A stretch of DNA of 64,000 nt, from NCBI RefSeq assembly GCF_012911845.1, contig NZ_JAAXCU010000036.1, positions 1 through 64,000 on the forward strand. The letters are read 5' to 3'. The stretch is from Bacillus sp. RO2 (GTDB taxonomy: Bacteria > Bacillota > Bacilli > Bacillales > Bacillaceae_I). Made by a program: the position numbers and the translations under genes. Below the pieces are notes generated by a model that was given only the letters and a program-made list of their open reading frames with translations, was not told the DNA's origin and did no database searches. Positions 48,785 through 57,365 of this stretch are shown in pieces; the stretch's first letter is position 1; the number at the start of each line of letters is the position of its first letter.

Positions 48785-48940
48785 CCTTCTCTCTTACCGT
48801 TTGAACTTCTCTTCCACTGCTTCCGGTCTTGAGACGTCCTCTCTGTTACCGTTTGACCTTCCTTACCTCTGTTTTTGGTCTTGAGAAGACTTCTCTGTTA
48901 CCATTTAACACCTTCTTCAACAATTTAAGGACTTGAGACC
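48785..48940. repeat. 52-bp intergenic tandem repeat, three copies
   Basis: TTACCG or TTACCA recurs at 48794, 48846 and 48898, exactly 52 bp apart, within units of the type TCTCTGTTACCGTTTGACCT followed by GGTCTTGAGA. The units are more diverged than in the other arrays. The core GGTCTTGAGA..TCTCTGTTACCG resembles GTCTAATAGG..CTCTATTTTACCG of the array at 56321. The rest of the 638-bp gap (48395-49032) is AT-rich; it has one hairpin, GTTAGTA-AGG-TACTAAC, near 48600 but no gene. Confidence 0.8.
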
Positions 48941-49032
48941 TAAGGAGTTTTTCAAAAAGTTCAGTTAAACAAAAAAAAAAAAAACGGATCTCCATTATGA
49001 AATCCGTTCGAAACTCTTCCTTATAATATATT

Positions 49033-49800
49033 TTATTTCGGCTGCATTCTAATTGCTCCATCTAACCGTATAGTATCACCATTCAACATTGGATTTTCTA
49101 TGATACTTTGAACCAGTTGGGCATATTCTTCAGGGTACCCCAGTCGGGATGGAAATGGCACCATCTTACCAAGGGAATCTCTTGCTTCTGCTGGTAAGGA
49201 ATCAAACATTGGGGTGTGAAAGAGTCCTGGAGCTATGGTCATAACTCGTACTCCAAATGACGCGAATTCCCTGGCAATCGGCAAGGTCATTCCTACTATT
49301 CCACCCTTGGAAGCTGAATAGGCTGCCTGGCCGATTTGACCGTCGAATGCTGCGACGGAAGCGGTATTAACAATGACGCCTCTTTCCCCTTCTGCGTTCG
49401 GTTCGTTCTCCTTCATTCGTTCAGCTGCTAAACGAATGACATTGAATGAACCTATCAGATTAATAGAGATAACTTTCGAAAAGTCATCAAGCGAATGAGG
49501 CCCTTTTCGGTTCAATACTTTTTGGGCCACTCCAATTCCAGCACAATTCACCACCGTATTTATGTACCGAAAAGTTTGAATGCCATTATCTAAGGCGTTG
49601 CAAACATCTTCTTCCTTTGTAACATCTGTTTTTACAAATAGGAAGGAATCACCTAACTCTGCCTTTAACCTTTCACCTCTTTCTTCTGATAAATCTGCAA
49701 CAACTGCTTTTCCTCCTTTAGAAACAATATTTCTGACAGTTGCCTCCCCAAGTCCGGAAGCTCCCCCCGTCACAAGAGCTACACAGTTTTGAATGTTCAT
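49033..49800 (-). CDS. SDR dehydrogenase, 3-hydroxyacyl-CoA dehydrogenase type II-like
   Basis: A classical SDR of 255 residues: cofactor loop [11 protein letters not shown] at 10-20, NCAGIG at about 88, catalytic Ser-Tyr-Lys in [21 protein letters not shown]. The [22 protein letters not shown] and APGLFHTPM segments are typical of the HSD10 / 2-methyl-3-hydroxybutyryl-CoA dehydrogenase group, which acts in isoleucine and short-chain fatty acid breakdown. A -24/-12 promoter lies 37 bp upstream, linking it to the acyl-CoA cluster at 24866-33240, which lacks this step. Confidence 0.9.
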   Translation of the reverse strand: MNIQNCVALVTGGASGLGEATVRNIVSKGGKAVVADLSEERGERLKAELGDSFLFVKTDVTKEEDVCNALDNGIQTFRYINTVVNCAGIGVAQKVLNRKGPHSLDDFSKVISINLIGSFNVIRLAAERMKENEPNAEGERGVIVNTASVAAFDGQIGQAAYSASKGGIVGMTLPIAREFASFGVRVMTIAPGLFHTPMFDSLPAEARDSLGKMVPFPSRLGYPEEYAQLVQSIIENPMLNGDTIRLDGAIRMQPK

Positions 49801-49836
49801 AGAAAACTACCTCCTTTAATGTATTACTAAAGTTTA

Positions 49837-49852
49837 TGCAAAAAGCATGCCA
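49837..49852 (-). promoter_or_regulatory. Second sigma-54 (SigL) promoter
   Basis: TGGCATGCTTTTTGCA on the minus strand matches the -24/-12 consensus with exact spacing. It shares TGGCAT and TTGCATAAA with the promoter at 33278-33293. Confidence 0.87.
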
Positions 49853-49929
49853 GTAAAGTTAGTAGTGTTTTCAAGATAAGTGTATGGAATCTGTACAACA
49901 TGTATGAATACCGGAACCATCTATATAAA

Positions 49930-49963
49930 AGAAAGGGACACATCGCTTTCCAAGATGTGTCCC
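49930..49963 (-). terminator. Terminator of the ECF sigma/anti-sigma operon
   Basis: GGGACACATC and GATGTGTCCC form a perfect 10-bp stem followed by TTTCTTTT on the minus strand, 11 bases after the stop codon. Confidence 0.88.
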
Positions 49964-49973
49964 TCACCTTCTC

Positions 49974-51305
49974 TTATTTTATTTTCACTTTGATTTGTTC
50001 TGTAATTCTTGCAGGGTATTCTACAATTTTCAACGTAATCGGATTGACCATTTTATCCGTATCCAAGATCATCCCTTGTTCAAACATATTTGTTCCATCG
50101 ATATATGAATATGTTCTAGTGTTATATTCATGAATGGTCCCACTTGCATCCACGATGTTGTTATCAAAAAGTGAAAAGAAGTAATTATGGTCCTCTGGGT
50201 CGACCTCAATCTGAAAATATATCCCTTTCACGTCTTTTTTTCCATCTTCAAGCCAAACCTTTTTTAACCGCTCATCACTTGGTGCCTTGATGAAGCTTTC
50301 ATTTTCTAGGTCTATAACAACTTCTAATTCGTTTTTAGGGAGAGCGGTAAACGAGGAGAAGACCAGGTCAAGTTGCTGAGGTTCAGAAAAGTAATTGCTC
50401 TCAAAGTACATTACAATTTTGTTATCATCCATTGAAGAGCCACCGTCTGAAGTCCATCTATTACCTTTTTCATCTTCTAGTGCAATATCATCAAAACGAA
50501 ATATTTCGTGTGTATTAGACTCGTCATATTCTAAGAATAACGCAATTCGGGTTGGATGAATTTCCATCTTTTCAAAGTAGATGGACTGTCCGCCTCCTTC
50601 TACGGCCTTGTCAATTAAAATCTCTTTCGTAATTGCTGAAAATTTTCGTGTATCAACTTCAATAGGAAAATTCAGGCCATTTATAGCCTCTACTTCATTT
50701 ATATTAATGCCAGTTTCTAAGTTAAATTTTTCAGGAATTATCATTCCATCGGGATAGGTAACTTTTAATTCACCTGAAACCTTTTCACCTTTCCTTACTT
50801 CACTATGACTTCCATAAGTCATCCCGTACTCACCGAGTTTTTCACCTGACTGTGATGTCAATTTGATATTACTCAGGTTTATTGTGGAATGATTGTTATC
50901 ACTTTCAATGGTATAAAACACAAGCATCTGCGTTTCATCCACTATGATGGCATCTATCGTCAATGACACTCCATCTTCCTCTTTTGTGAATCCCACTTCT
51001 TGAAGGTATTCGTTTTCTACAGCGGACATAATTCCTTTATTATGACGAATCAGCTCCACTATCCTCTCCATTCCCGGAATAGTGCTGACGTAGTGTGCGA
51101 ATGCCGGGGATACCCTAATGGTGGTAAGGAAAATGATAAGGAGGATGCTTGCAGCAACCATGCCAATTCTCCAGAAAGGAGGTCGGGTAACCTTGTTACC
51201 TTTTCTGATTCCACTTCTAATGTAATCATCAATATCACGAGGGATTTCTACATTACCGTACTCCTTCTTTAACTCATGCAACTTCTTTTCTTCTTTTTCA
51301 AACAT
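49974..51305 (-). CDS. DUF4179 membrane anti-sigma factor
   Basis: The protein has about 55 cytoplasmic residues, one TM helix (IGMVAASILLIIFLTTI) and a roughly 370-residue extracytoplasmic region of the DUF4179 type. Genes of this kind form pairs with ECF sigma factors, and this one overlaps its sigma gene by eight bases. I place the start at the ATG at 51305 behind GGGAGGAAG; the frame remains open upstream to 51326 inside the sigma gene. It presumably holds the sigma factor until an envelope signal arrives. Confidence 0.85.
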   Translation of the reverse strand: MFEKEEKKLHELKKEYGNVEIPRDIDDYIRSGIRKGNKVTRPPFWRIGMVAASILLIIFLTTIRVSPAFAHYVSTIPGMERIVELIRHNKGIMSAVENEYLQEVGFTKEEDGVSLTIDAIIVDETQMLVFYTIESDNNHSTINLSNIKLTSQSGEKLGEYGMTYGSHSEVRKGEKVSGELKVTYPDGMIIPEKFNLETGININEVEAINGLNFPIEVDTRKFSAITKEILIDKAVEGGGQSIYFEKMEIHPTRIALFLEYDESNTHEIFRFDDIALEDEKGNRWTSDGGSSMDDNKIVMYFESNYFSEPQQLDLVFSSFTALPKNELEVVIDLENESFIKAPSDERLKKVWLEDGKKDVKGIYFQIEVDPEDHNYFFSLFDNNIVDASGTIHEYNTRTYSYIDGTNMFEQGMILDTDKMVNPITLKIVEYPARITEQIKVKIK

Positions 51306-51819
51306 GCTTGCTTCCTCCCTTCTCATCCCAGTAAAGACGTAATTTTTCCAAGCCTTTTCTTAACCACGTTTTCACGGTATTCTCTGAAGAATCCATTACT
51401 TTAGCGATGTCTTTTATCATAAAGTCCTCCATATAACGGAGTTGAATGACTGTCTGATATGGATCACCTAACAATGAAATAGCCTCTTGGACTTCCAATT
51501 GCAGTTCATTATCCTCTGTATACGGCTCTTCCATCTTCATTTGCATATTAGGCTCCCGTTTTTTCTTTTTCCATTCATCCCTGCAGTAATTGATCATGAT
51601 CTTTACAAGCCACGTGGAAAAATAGTCTGCCTGTTTAAGTTTTTTTATCCCTTTGTATGCTCGGTAGGTTACCTCTTGAATGGCCTCAAGGGAATCCGCT
51701 TCATTTTTCAAGTAGGAATAGGCAATTCGATAGAGTTGTTCCTTATGTGTTGAGATCAAGGTAAAAAATGCCTCTTCATCCCCCTTTTTTGCTTTCTCCA
51801 CCAACCATTTCTTCTCCAA
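51298..51819 (-). CDS. ECF sigma factor
   Basis: A 173-residue sigma factor. Region 2 is AYSYLKNEADSLEAIQEVTYRAYKGI, with FSTWLVKIMINYCRDEWKK as region 2.3-2.4. Region 4 has YRYMEDFMIKDIAKVMDSS-type helices, read directly as LRYMEDFMIKDIAKVMDSSE and NTVKTWLRKGLEKLR. It belongs to the SigV/SigX-like part of the family. The anti-sigma gene follows with overlap. An AAAAC-17 bp-TGTCTA sequence at 51862-51888 could be an autoregulated promoter. Confidence 0.92.
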   Translation of the reverse strand: MEKKWLVEKAKKGDEEAFFTLISTHKEQLYRIAYSYLKNEADSLEAIQEVTYRAYKGIKKLKQADYFSTWLVKIMINYCRDEWKKKKREPNMQMKMEEPYTEDNELQLEVQEAISLLGDPYQTVIQLRYMEDFMIKDIAKVMDSSENTVKTWLRKGLEKLRLYWDEKGGSKHV

Positions 51820-51861
51820 AACCTCACGCTCCTAAAAGCTCTTTTGCTGTCATCTACTCAT

Positions 51862-51888
51862 TAGACATTTTGATCTATCAAAAAGTTT
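51862..51888 (-). promoter_or_regulatory. Possible autoregulated ECF promoter
   Basis: On the minus strand AAAAC, a 17-bp spacer and TGTCTA resemble ECF promoters of the AAC / CGTCTA class. It lies 43 bp before the sigma-factor start. The remainder of 51820-52116 is AT-rich and shows nothing else. Confidence 0.45.
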
Positions 51889-52116
51889 TAACAAAATAAA
51901 AAAATCATCTGTTGTCTTTCCGAACAGCTGATTCCATCTAGAATATACAATATTTTAACATCCATTCTTATATTTTTTCTTTATTACCCAGGCATTCCAC
52001 TTCAATTATTCGACATTTCACCCTTAAATACTAGATACATCAGCTTAAATTTCTAATAATTATTTATAATCTGTTAAAATGATTACAAAGATACCAATTG
52101 AAGGAGTTTATGCCAA

Positions 52117-53079
52117 ATGACCAAACGATTAATGCTTATTACCCAAAATATCGGAGATGCATATACTCAACAAATTAAGGAAATCGCTCCAGACTTTGAC
52201 CTTATAATAGGCAAAGACAAAGAAATCTGGGCACCCCATTTAAAGAACGCTGAAATAATCGTTGGCTGGAAAAAGGAACTAGATAATCTTTCGCTAATCA
52301 AAGGCTCTCCACTTAAGTGGATACAATCCTGGAGTGCAGGTGTCAACAACATGCCCCTGTCTACACTATCTGAAAAAGGAATTATCTTAACAAGTGCAAA
52401 TGGAGTTCATGCTTACCCAATTTCTGAGACGATCTTTGCTTTGATGCTAGGGTTGACTAGAAAAATTCATACATATGTGAAGCAACAACAGCAAAAAGTA
52501 TGGCATCATGCACAGATGAACCTTGAAATTCATGAAAAGACTTTAGGTATTATCGGTGTAGGAGAGATTGGAAAAGAAGCAGCTAAAATTGCAAAAGCTT
52601 TTCGTATGAATGTTTTGGGTGTTAGACATTCTGGTAAACCCACTGACTATGTTGATGAGATGTATACCCCAGACAGGCTCCATGATATTTTGCCAAAATG
52701 TGATTATGTAGTCATTACACTTCCTTTAACGGACGAAACGGAAGAAATGTTCGGAAGAGAAGAATTTAATCGTATGAAAAAATCTGCTTTTCTCATTAAT
52801 ATAGGGCGCGGCGAAGTAATAGTAGAAAATGAACTTGTACAGGCCTTACAAGAGAACATAATTGCTGGCGCAGGGCTTGATGTCTTTATCAAAGAACCGT
52901 TAAATGAAAACAGTCCTTTATGGGATATGAATAATGTCATCATTACCCCTCACACCTCAGGGTCCACCGAACATTATTCTAAACGTGTAATAGAGGATAT
53001 ATTTATCCCAAATCTCAAACACTATCTAGAAAATGAAAAGCCCTTAATAAATGTTGTGGATTATAATAAAGGTTATTAA
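52117..53079 (+). CDS. D-isomer-specific 2-hydroxyacid dehydrogenase
   Basis: An NAD-dependent dehydrogenase of the phosphoglycerate/glyoxylate reductase fold, 320 residues. The Rossmann loop is GIIGVGEIGKEAA. Catalytic residues are Arg in INIGRGEVI, Glu in IKEPLN, and His in ITPHTSGST. The substrate is not determined by the sequence. GAAGGAG precedes the ATG. It is followed 60 bp later by an RsbR paralogue on the same strand. Confidence 0.92.
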   Translation: MTKRLMLITQNIGDAYTQQIKEIAPDFDLIIGKDKEIWAPHLKNAEIIVGWKKELDNLSLIKGSPLKWIQSWSAGVNNMPLSTLSEKGIILTSANGVHAYPISETIFALMLGLTRKIHTYVKQQQQKVWHHAQMNLEIHEKTLGIIGVGEIGKEAAKIAKAFRMNVLGVRHSGKPTDYVDEMYTPDRLHDILPKCDYVVITLPLTDETEEMFGREEFNRMKKSAFLINIGRGEVIVENELVQALQENIIAGAGLDVFIKEPLNENSPLWDMNNVIITPHTSGSTEHYSKRVIEDIFIPNLKHYLENEKPLINVVDYNKGY

Positions 53080-53138
53080 AAATGGTTTAACCCGCTAGGT
53101 TTAAGGGTAAATACGGAGAGAGTTAGGGGGAACTATAC

Positions 53139-53984
53139 ATGCATCGGAATAGTCAATTACATAACTTTTTATTAGAAAAAGCAAAAGTTCTTACAGAAGA
53201 ATGGTATGAATCCTTGGATAAAGTCAATGCCAAGGGGGTTTATGCCTCCACAAATCCTGATATAATTGCCACATTAAAAAAGCAAAATTTTGAATTTCAT
53301 CTACAATTATGTAAAATTTTTATTGAAGAAGAAGAAAAATTCTTCAAGGACTTCGAGACTTGGATATTGTCTATTGCACAGGATGATCAGCATCTAAAAA
53401 CGCCAATACACCATATTTTAAAGGAATTCTTTCGGGTTCGGGAGCAGTACTTGGAATTTATTGACGAATTTGTTTCCCTGCACCAAGAGGAAAAAGAGCA
53501 ACAGTTGTTATATAACCATATGATCACGAAAGCTTTCGATAATGTAGTGTTTAAGTTCGTTGAAGAAAATCAAAAATATGCAGAAGAACGCCTGCAAGCA
53601 CAGCAAGACATGATTAAAGAGTTAAGTTCGCCAGTCATTGCCCTTGATAATAACCGAGCACTCTTGCCTTTAGTTGGAGATATTGATACAAGCAGAGCAA
53701 GATTCATTCTCGAAAACACCTTGGAGCAATGCGGTGAAAAAGGTATCAATCATTTATTTATAGACCTTTCAGGCGTGGTAATTATAGATACACTTGTTGC
53801 CGACCAAATATTTAATCTCATTAAAGCGCTGAATCTAATTGGTGTGAAGACGACCTTATCTGGCATCAGACCGGAAATTGCCCAAACCACTGTTCAATTA
53901 GGTTTATCTTTTCAAAACGTATCCATCAAACCTACATTGGCAGGCGCACTGACGCTGCCTCCTGTTACTACTACCCGACGCTAA
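53139..53984 (+). CDS. RsbR-family stressosome co-antagonist, second paralogue
   Basis: The architecture is the same as in the gene at 20777-21634: a helical sensor domain (1-150) then STAS. The phosphorylatable Thr pair is Thr184 (GDIDT) and Thr218 (IDT), again 34 residues apart. The N-terminal domains of the two proteins have diverged strongly, which is how paralogues are thought to sense different signals. No RsbS, RsbT or SigB gene is near. A terminator follows directly. Confidence 0.9.
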   Translation: MHRNSQLHNFLLEKAKVLTEEWYESLDKVNAKGVYASTNPDIIATLKKQNFEFHLQLCKIFIEEEEKFFKDFETWILSIAQDDQHLKTPIHHILKEFFRVREQYLEFIDEFVSLHQEEKEQQLLYNHMITKAFDNVVFKFVEENQKYAEERLQAQQDMIKELSSPVIALDNNRALLPLVGDIDTSRARFILENTLEQCGEKGINHLFIDLSGVVIIDTLVADQIFNLIKALNLIGVKTTLSGIRPEIAQTTVQLGLSFQNVSIKPTLAGALTLPPVTTTRR

Positions 53985-53999
53985 CATGTCGGGTTTTTT
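53973..53999 (+). terminator. Terminator of the RsbR paralogue
   Basis: ACCCGAC and GTCGGGT form a stem followed by TTTTTTC. The 5' arm overlaps the stop region of the gene. Confidence 0.88.
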
Positions 54000-54138
54000 C
54001 TTTTCTAGCCTGATAAAAAATGGTTTATTGTGTTTAAAGTCTATCTAGAAAGAGTATTTAAACTATATATATCTGAGTAGGTAAGATATATGAAAAATAG
54101 GAAGAAATCCCCTTCTTCTTATAAAAGGAGTGAAAGAG

Positions 54139-54399
54139 ATGGAGAAGTTACTTAATGAGATACTAGCAGAATTAAAAGAAATAAAAGCATCGCAATTAGC
54201 GATTATGAAAGAGCAAGAATCTTTGAAACAAAATTGCGTTGATTTAAAAAGAGGTGTTACCAACCTAAAGGATGGACAACAAGAGAAAAATACGTTAATT
54301 AAGCACACCCTTACACTCCAAATTGAAAATATGCTAGAAATAAGGAATGCGCTAAGAACATTGGAGCAGAACCAGAAGCCATCTGTCATTCCAAAATAG
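54139..54399 (+). CDS. Small coiled-coil protein, unknown function
   Basis: The 86 residues are predicted to be one long amphipathic helix (MEKLLNEILAELKEIKASQL; heptads of Leu and Ile) with a short polar C-terminus. No family is recognised. The ATG at 54139 lies eight bases after AAAGGAG; a GTG at 54130 overlaps that site and is less likely. Its terminator at 54413-54449 also serves the convergent mug gene. Confidence 0.8.
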   Translation: MEKLLNEILAELKEIKASQLAIMKEQESLKQNCVDLKRGVTNLKDGQQEKNTLIKHTLTLQIENMLEIRNALRTLEQNQKPSVIPK

Positions 54400-54412
54400 T
54401 CGTTCGAAAACA

Positions 54413-54449
54413 GAAAACACTTCGCTCAATAATGGAGGAAGTGTTTTTC
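54413..54449. terminator. Bidirectional terminator
   Basis: AAACACTTC and GAAGTGTTT form a stem with T-runs on both strands, between the coiled-coil gene and the convergent mug gene. Confidence 0.85.
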
Positions 54450-54976
54450 TATTTTACCTTTTGAGCAACTGCACTATTTTTCAATCTATTTAATTCCCGG
54501 TAAATGTCTAAAATCTCTTCTTTTTTCATTCTCACCAGACCACTGGATGATGGTGCCACAAAATCAATGGTTCCCTTAACTAAGGTCCTATTTTGTATGC
54601 CCCAATCTACTTGACGTACACCGCTATATTCCTGATAAACCCCTTTTCCTACAAAGCAGACTATTTTCGGTTGAAAGTGTTCTATCTTTTCTTTCAACTC
54701 CAATCTACCCTTTTGGTACTCCTCTTTGGTAATGTCCGCCGCTCCTACAGTCGGCTTCGAAACGATATTAGTCAAACCATAATGTAACTCTACTAACTTG
54801 AAATCCTCAGTTGGGGCATACTTTCTTGGAGTAAGTCCTGATTCAAAAAGGATGGTCCAAAACCTGTTAGTTGGGTTTGCATAGTGATGACCAGTTTCAC
54901 CAGAGCGGATACTTGGATTGTAGCCCACAAAAAGAATATCTAGATTATGGTCGATATGGTCAAATATCTCGTCCAT
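54449..54976 (-). CDS. mug: G/U mismatch-specific uracil-DNA glycosylase (Mug/TDG family)
   Basis: A base-excision repair enzyme acting on U or ethenocytosine opposite G. The first motif is DILFVGYNPSIRSGETGHHYANPTNRFW in two adjoining pieces (FVGYNPSIRSGE, GHHYANPTNRFW), where Asn of GYNPS is the catalytic position. The second motif is VAPSSSGLVR near residue 140. The 175 residues match the family. It is monocistronic and convergent with the coiled-coil gene. Confidence 0.92.
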   Translation of the reverse strand: MDEIFDHIDHNLDILFVGYNPSIRSGETGHHYANPTNRFWTILFESGLTPRKYAPTEDFKLVELHYGLTNIVSKPTVGAADITKEEYQKGRLELKEKIEHFQPKIVCFVGKGVYQEYSGVRQVDWGIQNRTLVKGTIDFVAPSSSGLVRMKKEEILDIYRELNRLKNSAVAQKVK

Positions 54977-55198
54977 ATTTTCACCTCTCTTCTTCTATTC
55001 ATTTTATCAAGATTAATAAAAAAGACCAAACGGATGCTTCCCGCCTAGTCTCTTCATTATCTATTATTAAGCGGATAATTTTCTGCTTGCATTAAATAAT
55101 CCCGACTTTTACTCTAGTTGAAAGATCCGATTTATGTGAAGTACGAACCCTTTTGCGGTATCTTGGAATGGAATGTAACGAAGATGTAGGGGCAACGC

Positions 55199-55525
55199 CT
55201 AAAAAAGCGGAAGAGGTCTTAGAAGTATTTTAATGTTTGGCGGCATTTTCATATCTTCTTGCGCTTGCTTCAGATAACGATACATTGCTTTACTGCCAAC
55301 CGAGTTTGCAGAATGAATAGTAATTCTTTCCGCATACAGCTCGTTCTCCACCATCTTATGAACGAGCAGCAGACCATTTCGATGTTTATTCAACAAGTCA
55401 TGGTCCAAAGAGAGATGCCCAATCGCATGGTTCTCTAACAAGGTGAGGCACTGGTCAATGTCTTCTGCGAGTATATACCCATCAGGACATGTTCGACTAT
55501 CATCTAGAAAAACATTGATTTTCAA
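55199..55525 (-). CDS. Cyclic-phosphate-processing receiver-domain protein
   Basis: The 108 residues contain VFLDDSRTCPDGY, HLSLDHDLLNKHRNGLLLV and ITIHSANSVGSKAM. This is the Asp-rich pattern of the receiver-like domain named for processing cyclic phosphates, thought to act in RNA end repair. It is not a two-component receiver, since its metal-site residues are arranged differently. No RNA ligase is adjacent. The assignment rests on motif recall, so function is tentative. Confidence 0.72.
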   Translation of the reverse strand: MKINVFLDDSRTCPDGYILAEDIDQCLTLLENHAIGHLSLDHDLLNKHRNGLLLVHKMVENELYAERITIHSANSVGSKAMYRYLKQAQEDMKMPPNIKILLRPLPLF

Positions 55526-55670
55526 GATGACACCTCCAAATATTCGACTTAGCTACAGTGTAACATACTTTCGTTACTAATTTTTTCCTAGATGGTACAA
55601 GCTTTCTCCTAAACTCTTTCATAGCAGGGCTGCCAAGAAAAAAATAGGAATAATGTACCATTTTTAATTC

Positions 55671-55955
55671 TTAAGGTTTTTTGAATTCAGGAAAATCAAA
55701 TACCCACTTCATCCAAAAGGATTGTAGTCTATTTTGGAGGCGATCATATTCTTGATATTCCTTTGTGTATTGTTGCTTAAATGAATACGGCACTTCTCCT
55801 TCTGCCTCTTTTTTTATATATTGTTCTTCTAATACTTCCAGCTTTTCCATTTTAATCTGTATGCTATTATAGCTTAATACAGAGAACAGCCCATACAACA
55901 ACCCCATGAAAGCTACATACAATAGTAAGAATTTCTTGACGTTTCCCACCTGCAT
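55671..55955 (-). CDS. Small membrane-anchored protein, unknown
   Basis: The 94 residues have one N-terminal TM helix (FLLLYVAFMGLLYGLFSVL) and a charged, probably helical outer part ending in WVFDFPEFKKP. GGAGA-type ribosome binding sequence precedes the ATG. No family is recognised and no operon partner is close. Confidence 0.72.
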   Translation of the reverse strand: MQVGNVKKFLLLYVAFMGLLYGLFSVLSYNSIQIKMEKLEVLEEQYIKKEAEGEVPYSFKQQYTKEYQEYDRLQNRLQSFWMKWVFDFPEFKKP

Positions 55956-56107
55956 CTCTCCTTCGTTTTTCTACATAGTATGACGTAATGCGGGATTGTG
56001 ACAGGACTATTACAAATAAACTCCACTGCAACATAATGGTTTGCAACTTGGTGGTAATGAAGATAGAATTATAGTAAAAGTGGTTGTGCTGGAGGGCTAT
56101 GGTTTAA

Positions 56108-56203
56108 ATGGGTATTTTAATTGATGTCTTAATTGTTGTCGTTTTTTCTCTAATTTTTTTTGGTGTGTATAAATACGTTATGAAGACGATTAGGAAGTAT
56201 TAA
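56108..56203 (+). CDS. 31-residue single-TM small protein
   Basis: ATG at 56108 opens a 31-codon frame: MGILIDVLIVVVFSLIFFGV, then YKYVMKTIRKY. It is one hydrophobic helix with a basic tail, the pattern of small membrane proteins. GGAGGG lies 11 bases upstream, and a strong terminator begins directly after the TAA. The signals on both sides make it more than a chance frame. Function is unknown. Confidence 0.62.
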   Translation: MGILIDVLIVVVFSLIFFGVYKYVMKTIRKY

Positions 56204-56238
56204 AAAAACGCTCCCAGGGTAAATTGGGGGCGGTTTTG
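56204..56238 (+). terminator. Terminator after the 31-residue small protein
   Basis: CGCTCCCA and TGGGGGCG form a stem with one G-T pair, followed by GTTTTG. It starts right after the stop codon. Confidence 0.82.
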
Positions 56239-56320
56239 TATTTATTTTGAGGTAACTTATTTTATGAAGATGGCTATTTTACTGATTATCTCTCATAACA
56301 AGGAGAGGGATAGAAAAGAA

Positions 56321-56526
56321 GCGCTTTATTTTACAGAAGATCCTATATATAGCTCAACTGTCTAATAGGGGCGCTCTATTTTACCGAAGACCCTTTATTT
56401 ATAGCTCAGCTGTCTAATAGGAGCGCTCAATCTTACCGAAGACCCTTCATATGTAGCTCAACTGTCTAATAGGGGCGATCTATCTTACCTAAGACCCTTG
56501 ATTAATCGCTCAAAAGTCTAATAAGA
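56321..56526. repeat. 52-bp intergenic tandem repeat, four copies
   Basis: Units beginning GCGCTCTATTTTACCGAAGA or a variant start at 56321, 56371, 56423 and 56475. The TTACCG word recurs at 52-bp steps (56381, 56433, 56485). Each unit ends with GTCTAATAGG. The reverse complement of the array at 169-376 carries the same GTCTAATAG..GCG..TCTAT core. Confidence 0.9.
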
Positions 56527-56582
56527 GCGGGAGTGCTCTATCTTATCAACCTCTCATTCTTATAAGAGCATCAATATACTAT

Positions 56583-57326
56583 TTAAACCTTGGCATTTTC
56601 ATGCCTCTTCGAATAGATTTTTTCCTGAATAAAAAATGGAGCATACAATAGGAAAAATATAACCAGCACAACAAGTTCCAAGGTGAGGATATACCAAGGA
56701 TAAGGACCTAGAAAGTCTATTAGACTTGCATTGGTAGGCTTCTTCGCAAGGAACATGTAATTTCCTCCCGTCAGTCTGTTCATAAAAAACACGACAACAG
56801 CTATCACATTCAATGCAGCAAATGCTTTCCAAATGGAAATAAACCTAACCCTGAATTTTTCAACCCATAGCATATAAAATACAGCCATAATAATAGATAT
56901 GTGAGCAATAAAGAAATGCAAGAAACGGAAATGCGGAAAGTCATAAAACAATTCCGGAGTTAATAATGCCTGCAGGGCACCCCCGACACCCAAAAAATAC
57001 ACCACTTCAAAAACCAATTTCTGCTTAGTCAGGAGCATCCATACACAAAGATATAAACTTATTGAACATAATTGAAGCGGCAATGTGTCACGTATATCCC
57101 ACATGCTGGTGGAAAAATACCAATAGTTTAGCCATATCTCTGATCCAGCAAGGCCAAAAATTATTACCCATCCTCCACCCGCCTTCATCCATGATCTATT
57201 TCTTGAAAGAAAGAGAAAAAGAAGGAGTGCTAAAGTTACGCATAAACTTAAGTAGTGGGAAGTTGTGAAAAGGAGCGAGCCTTCCATATAAGCTTCCGGA
57301 TCAGTATAAGTATTAAACATCTGCAC
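56583..57326 (-). CDS. ywaF: TIGR02206-family membrane protein (YwaF-like)
   Basis: A 247-residue protein with about seven TM helices and the family motifs LPLQLCSISLYLC, FEVVYFLGVGGALQALLTPE and GGNYMFLAKKP. It corresponds to B. subtilis YwaF, whose function is unknown; distant eukaryotic relatives are TMEM164 proteins. It stands alone between the 52-bp array and an S66 peptidase gene on the same strand (39 bp apart). Confidence 0.87.
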   Translation of the reverse strand: MQMFNTYTDPEAYMEGSLLFTTSHYLSLCVTLALLLFLFLSRNRSWMKAGGGWVIIFGLAGSEIWLNYWYFSTSMWDIRDTLPLQLCSISLYLCVWMLLTKQKLVFEVVYFLGVGGALQALLTPELFYDFPHFRFLHFFIAHISIIMAVFYMLWVEKFRVRFISIWKAFAALNVIAVVVFFMNRLTGGNYMFLAKKPTNASLIDFLGPYPWYILTLELVVLVIFFLLYAPFFIQEKIYSKRHENAKV

Positions 57327-57365
57327 TGGACCTCCTTTTTAAGAGAACTATAAGAGAAAGGGAAA

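Noticed and set aside
55110-55232. Short plus-strand coding remnant (TLVERSDLCEVRTLLRYLGM...)
   Set aside because: It looks protein-like for about 40 codons but has no start or ribosome site, is preceded by a stop codon and runs into the 3' end of the receiver-protein gene. I could not match it to a family, so it may be a decayed gene tail, not listed as a feature.
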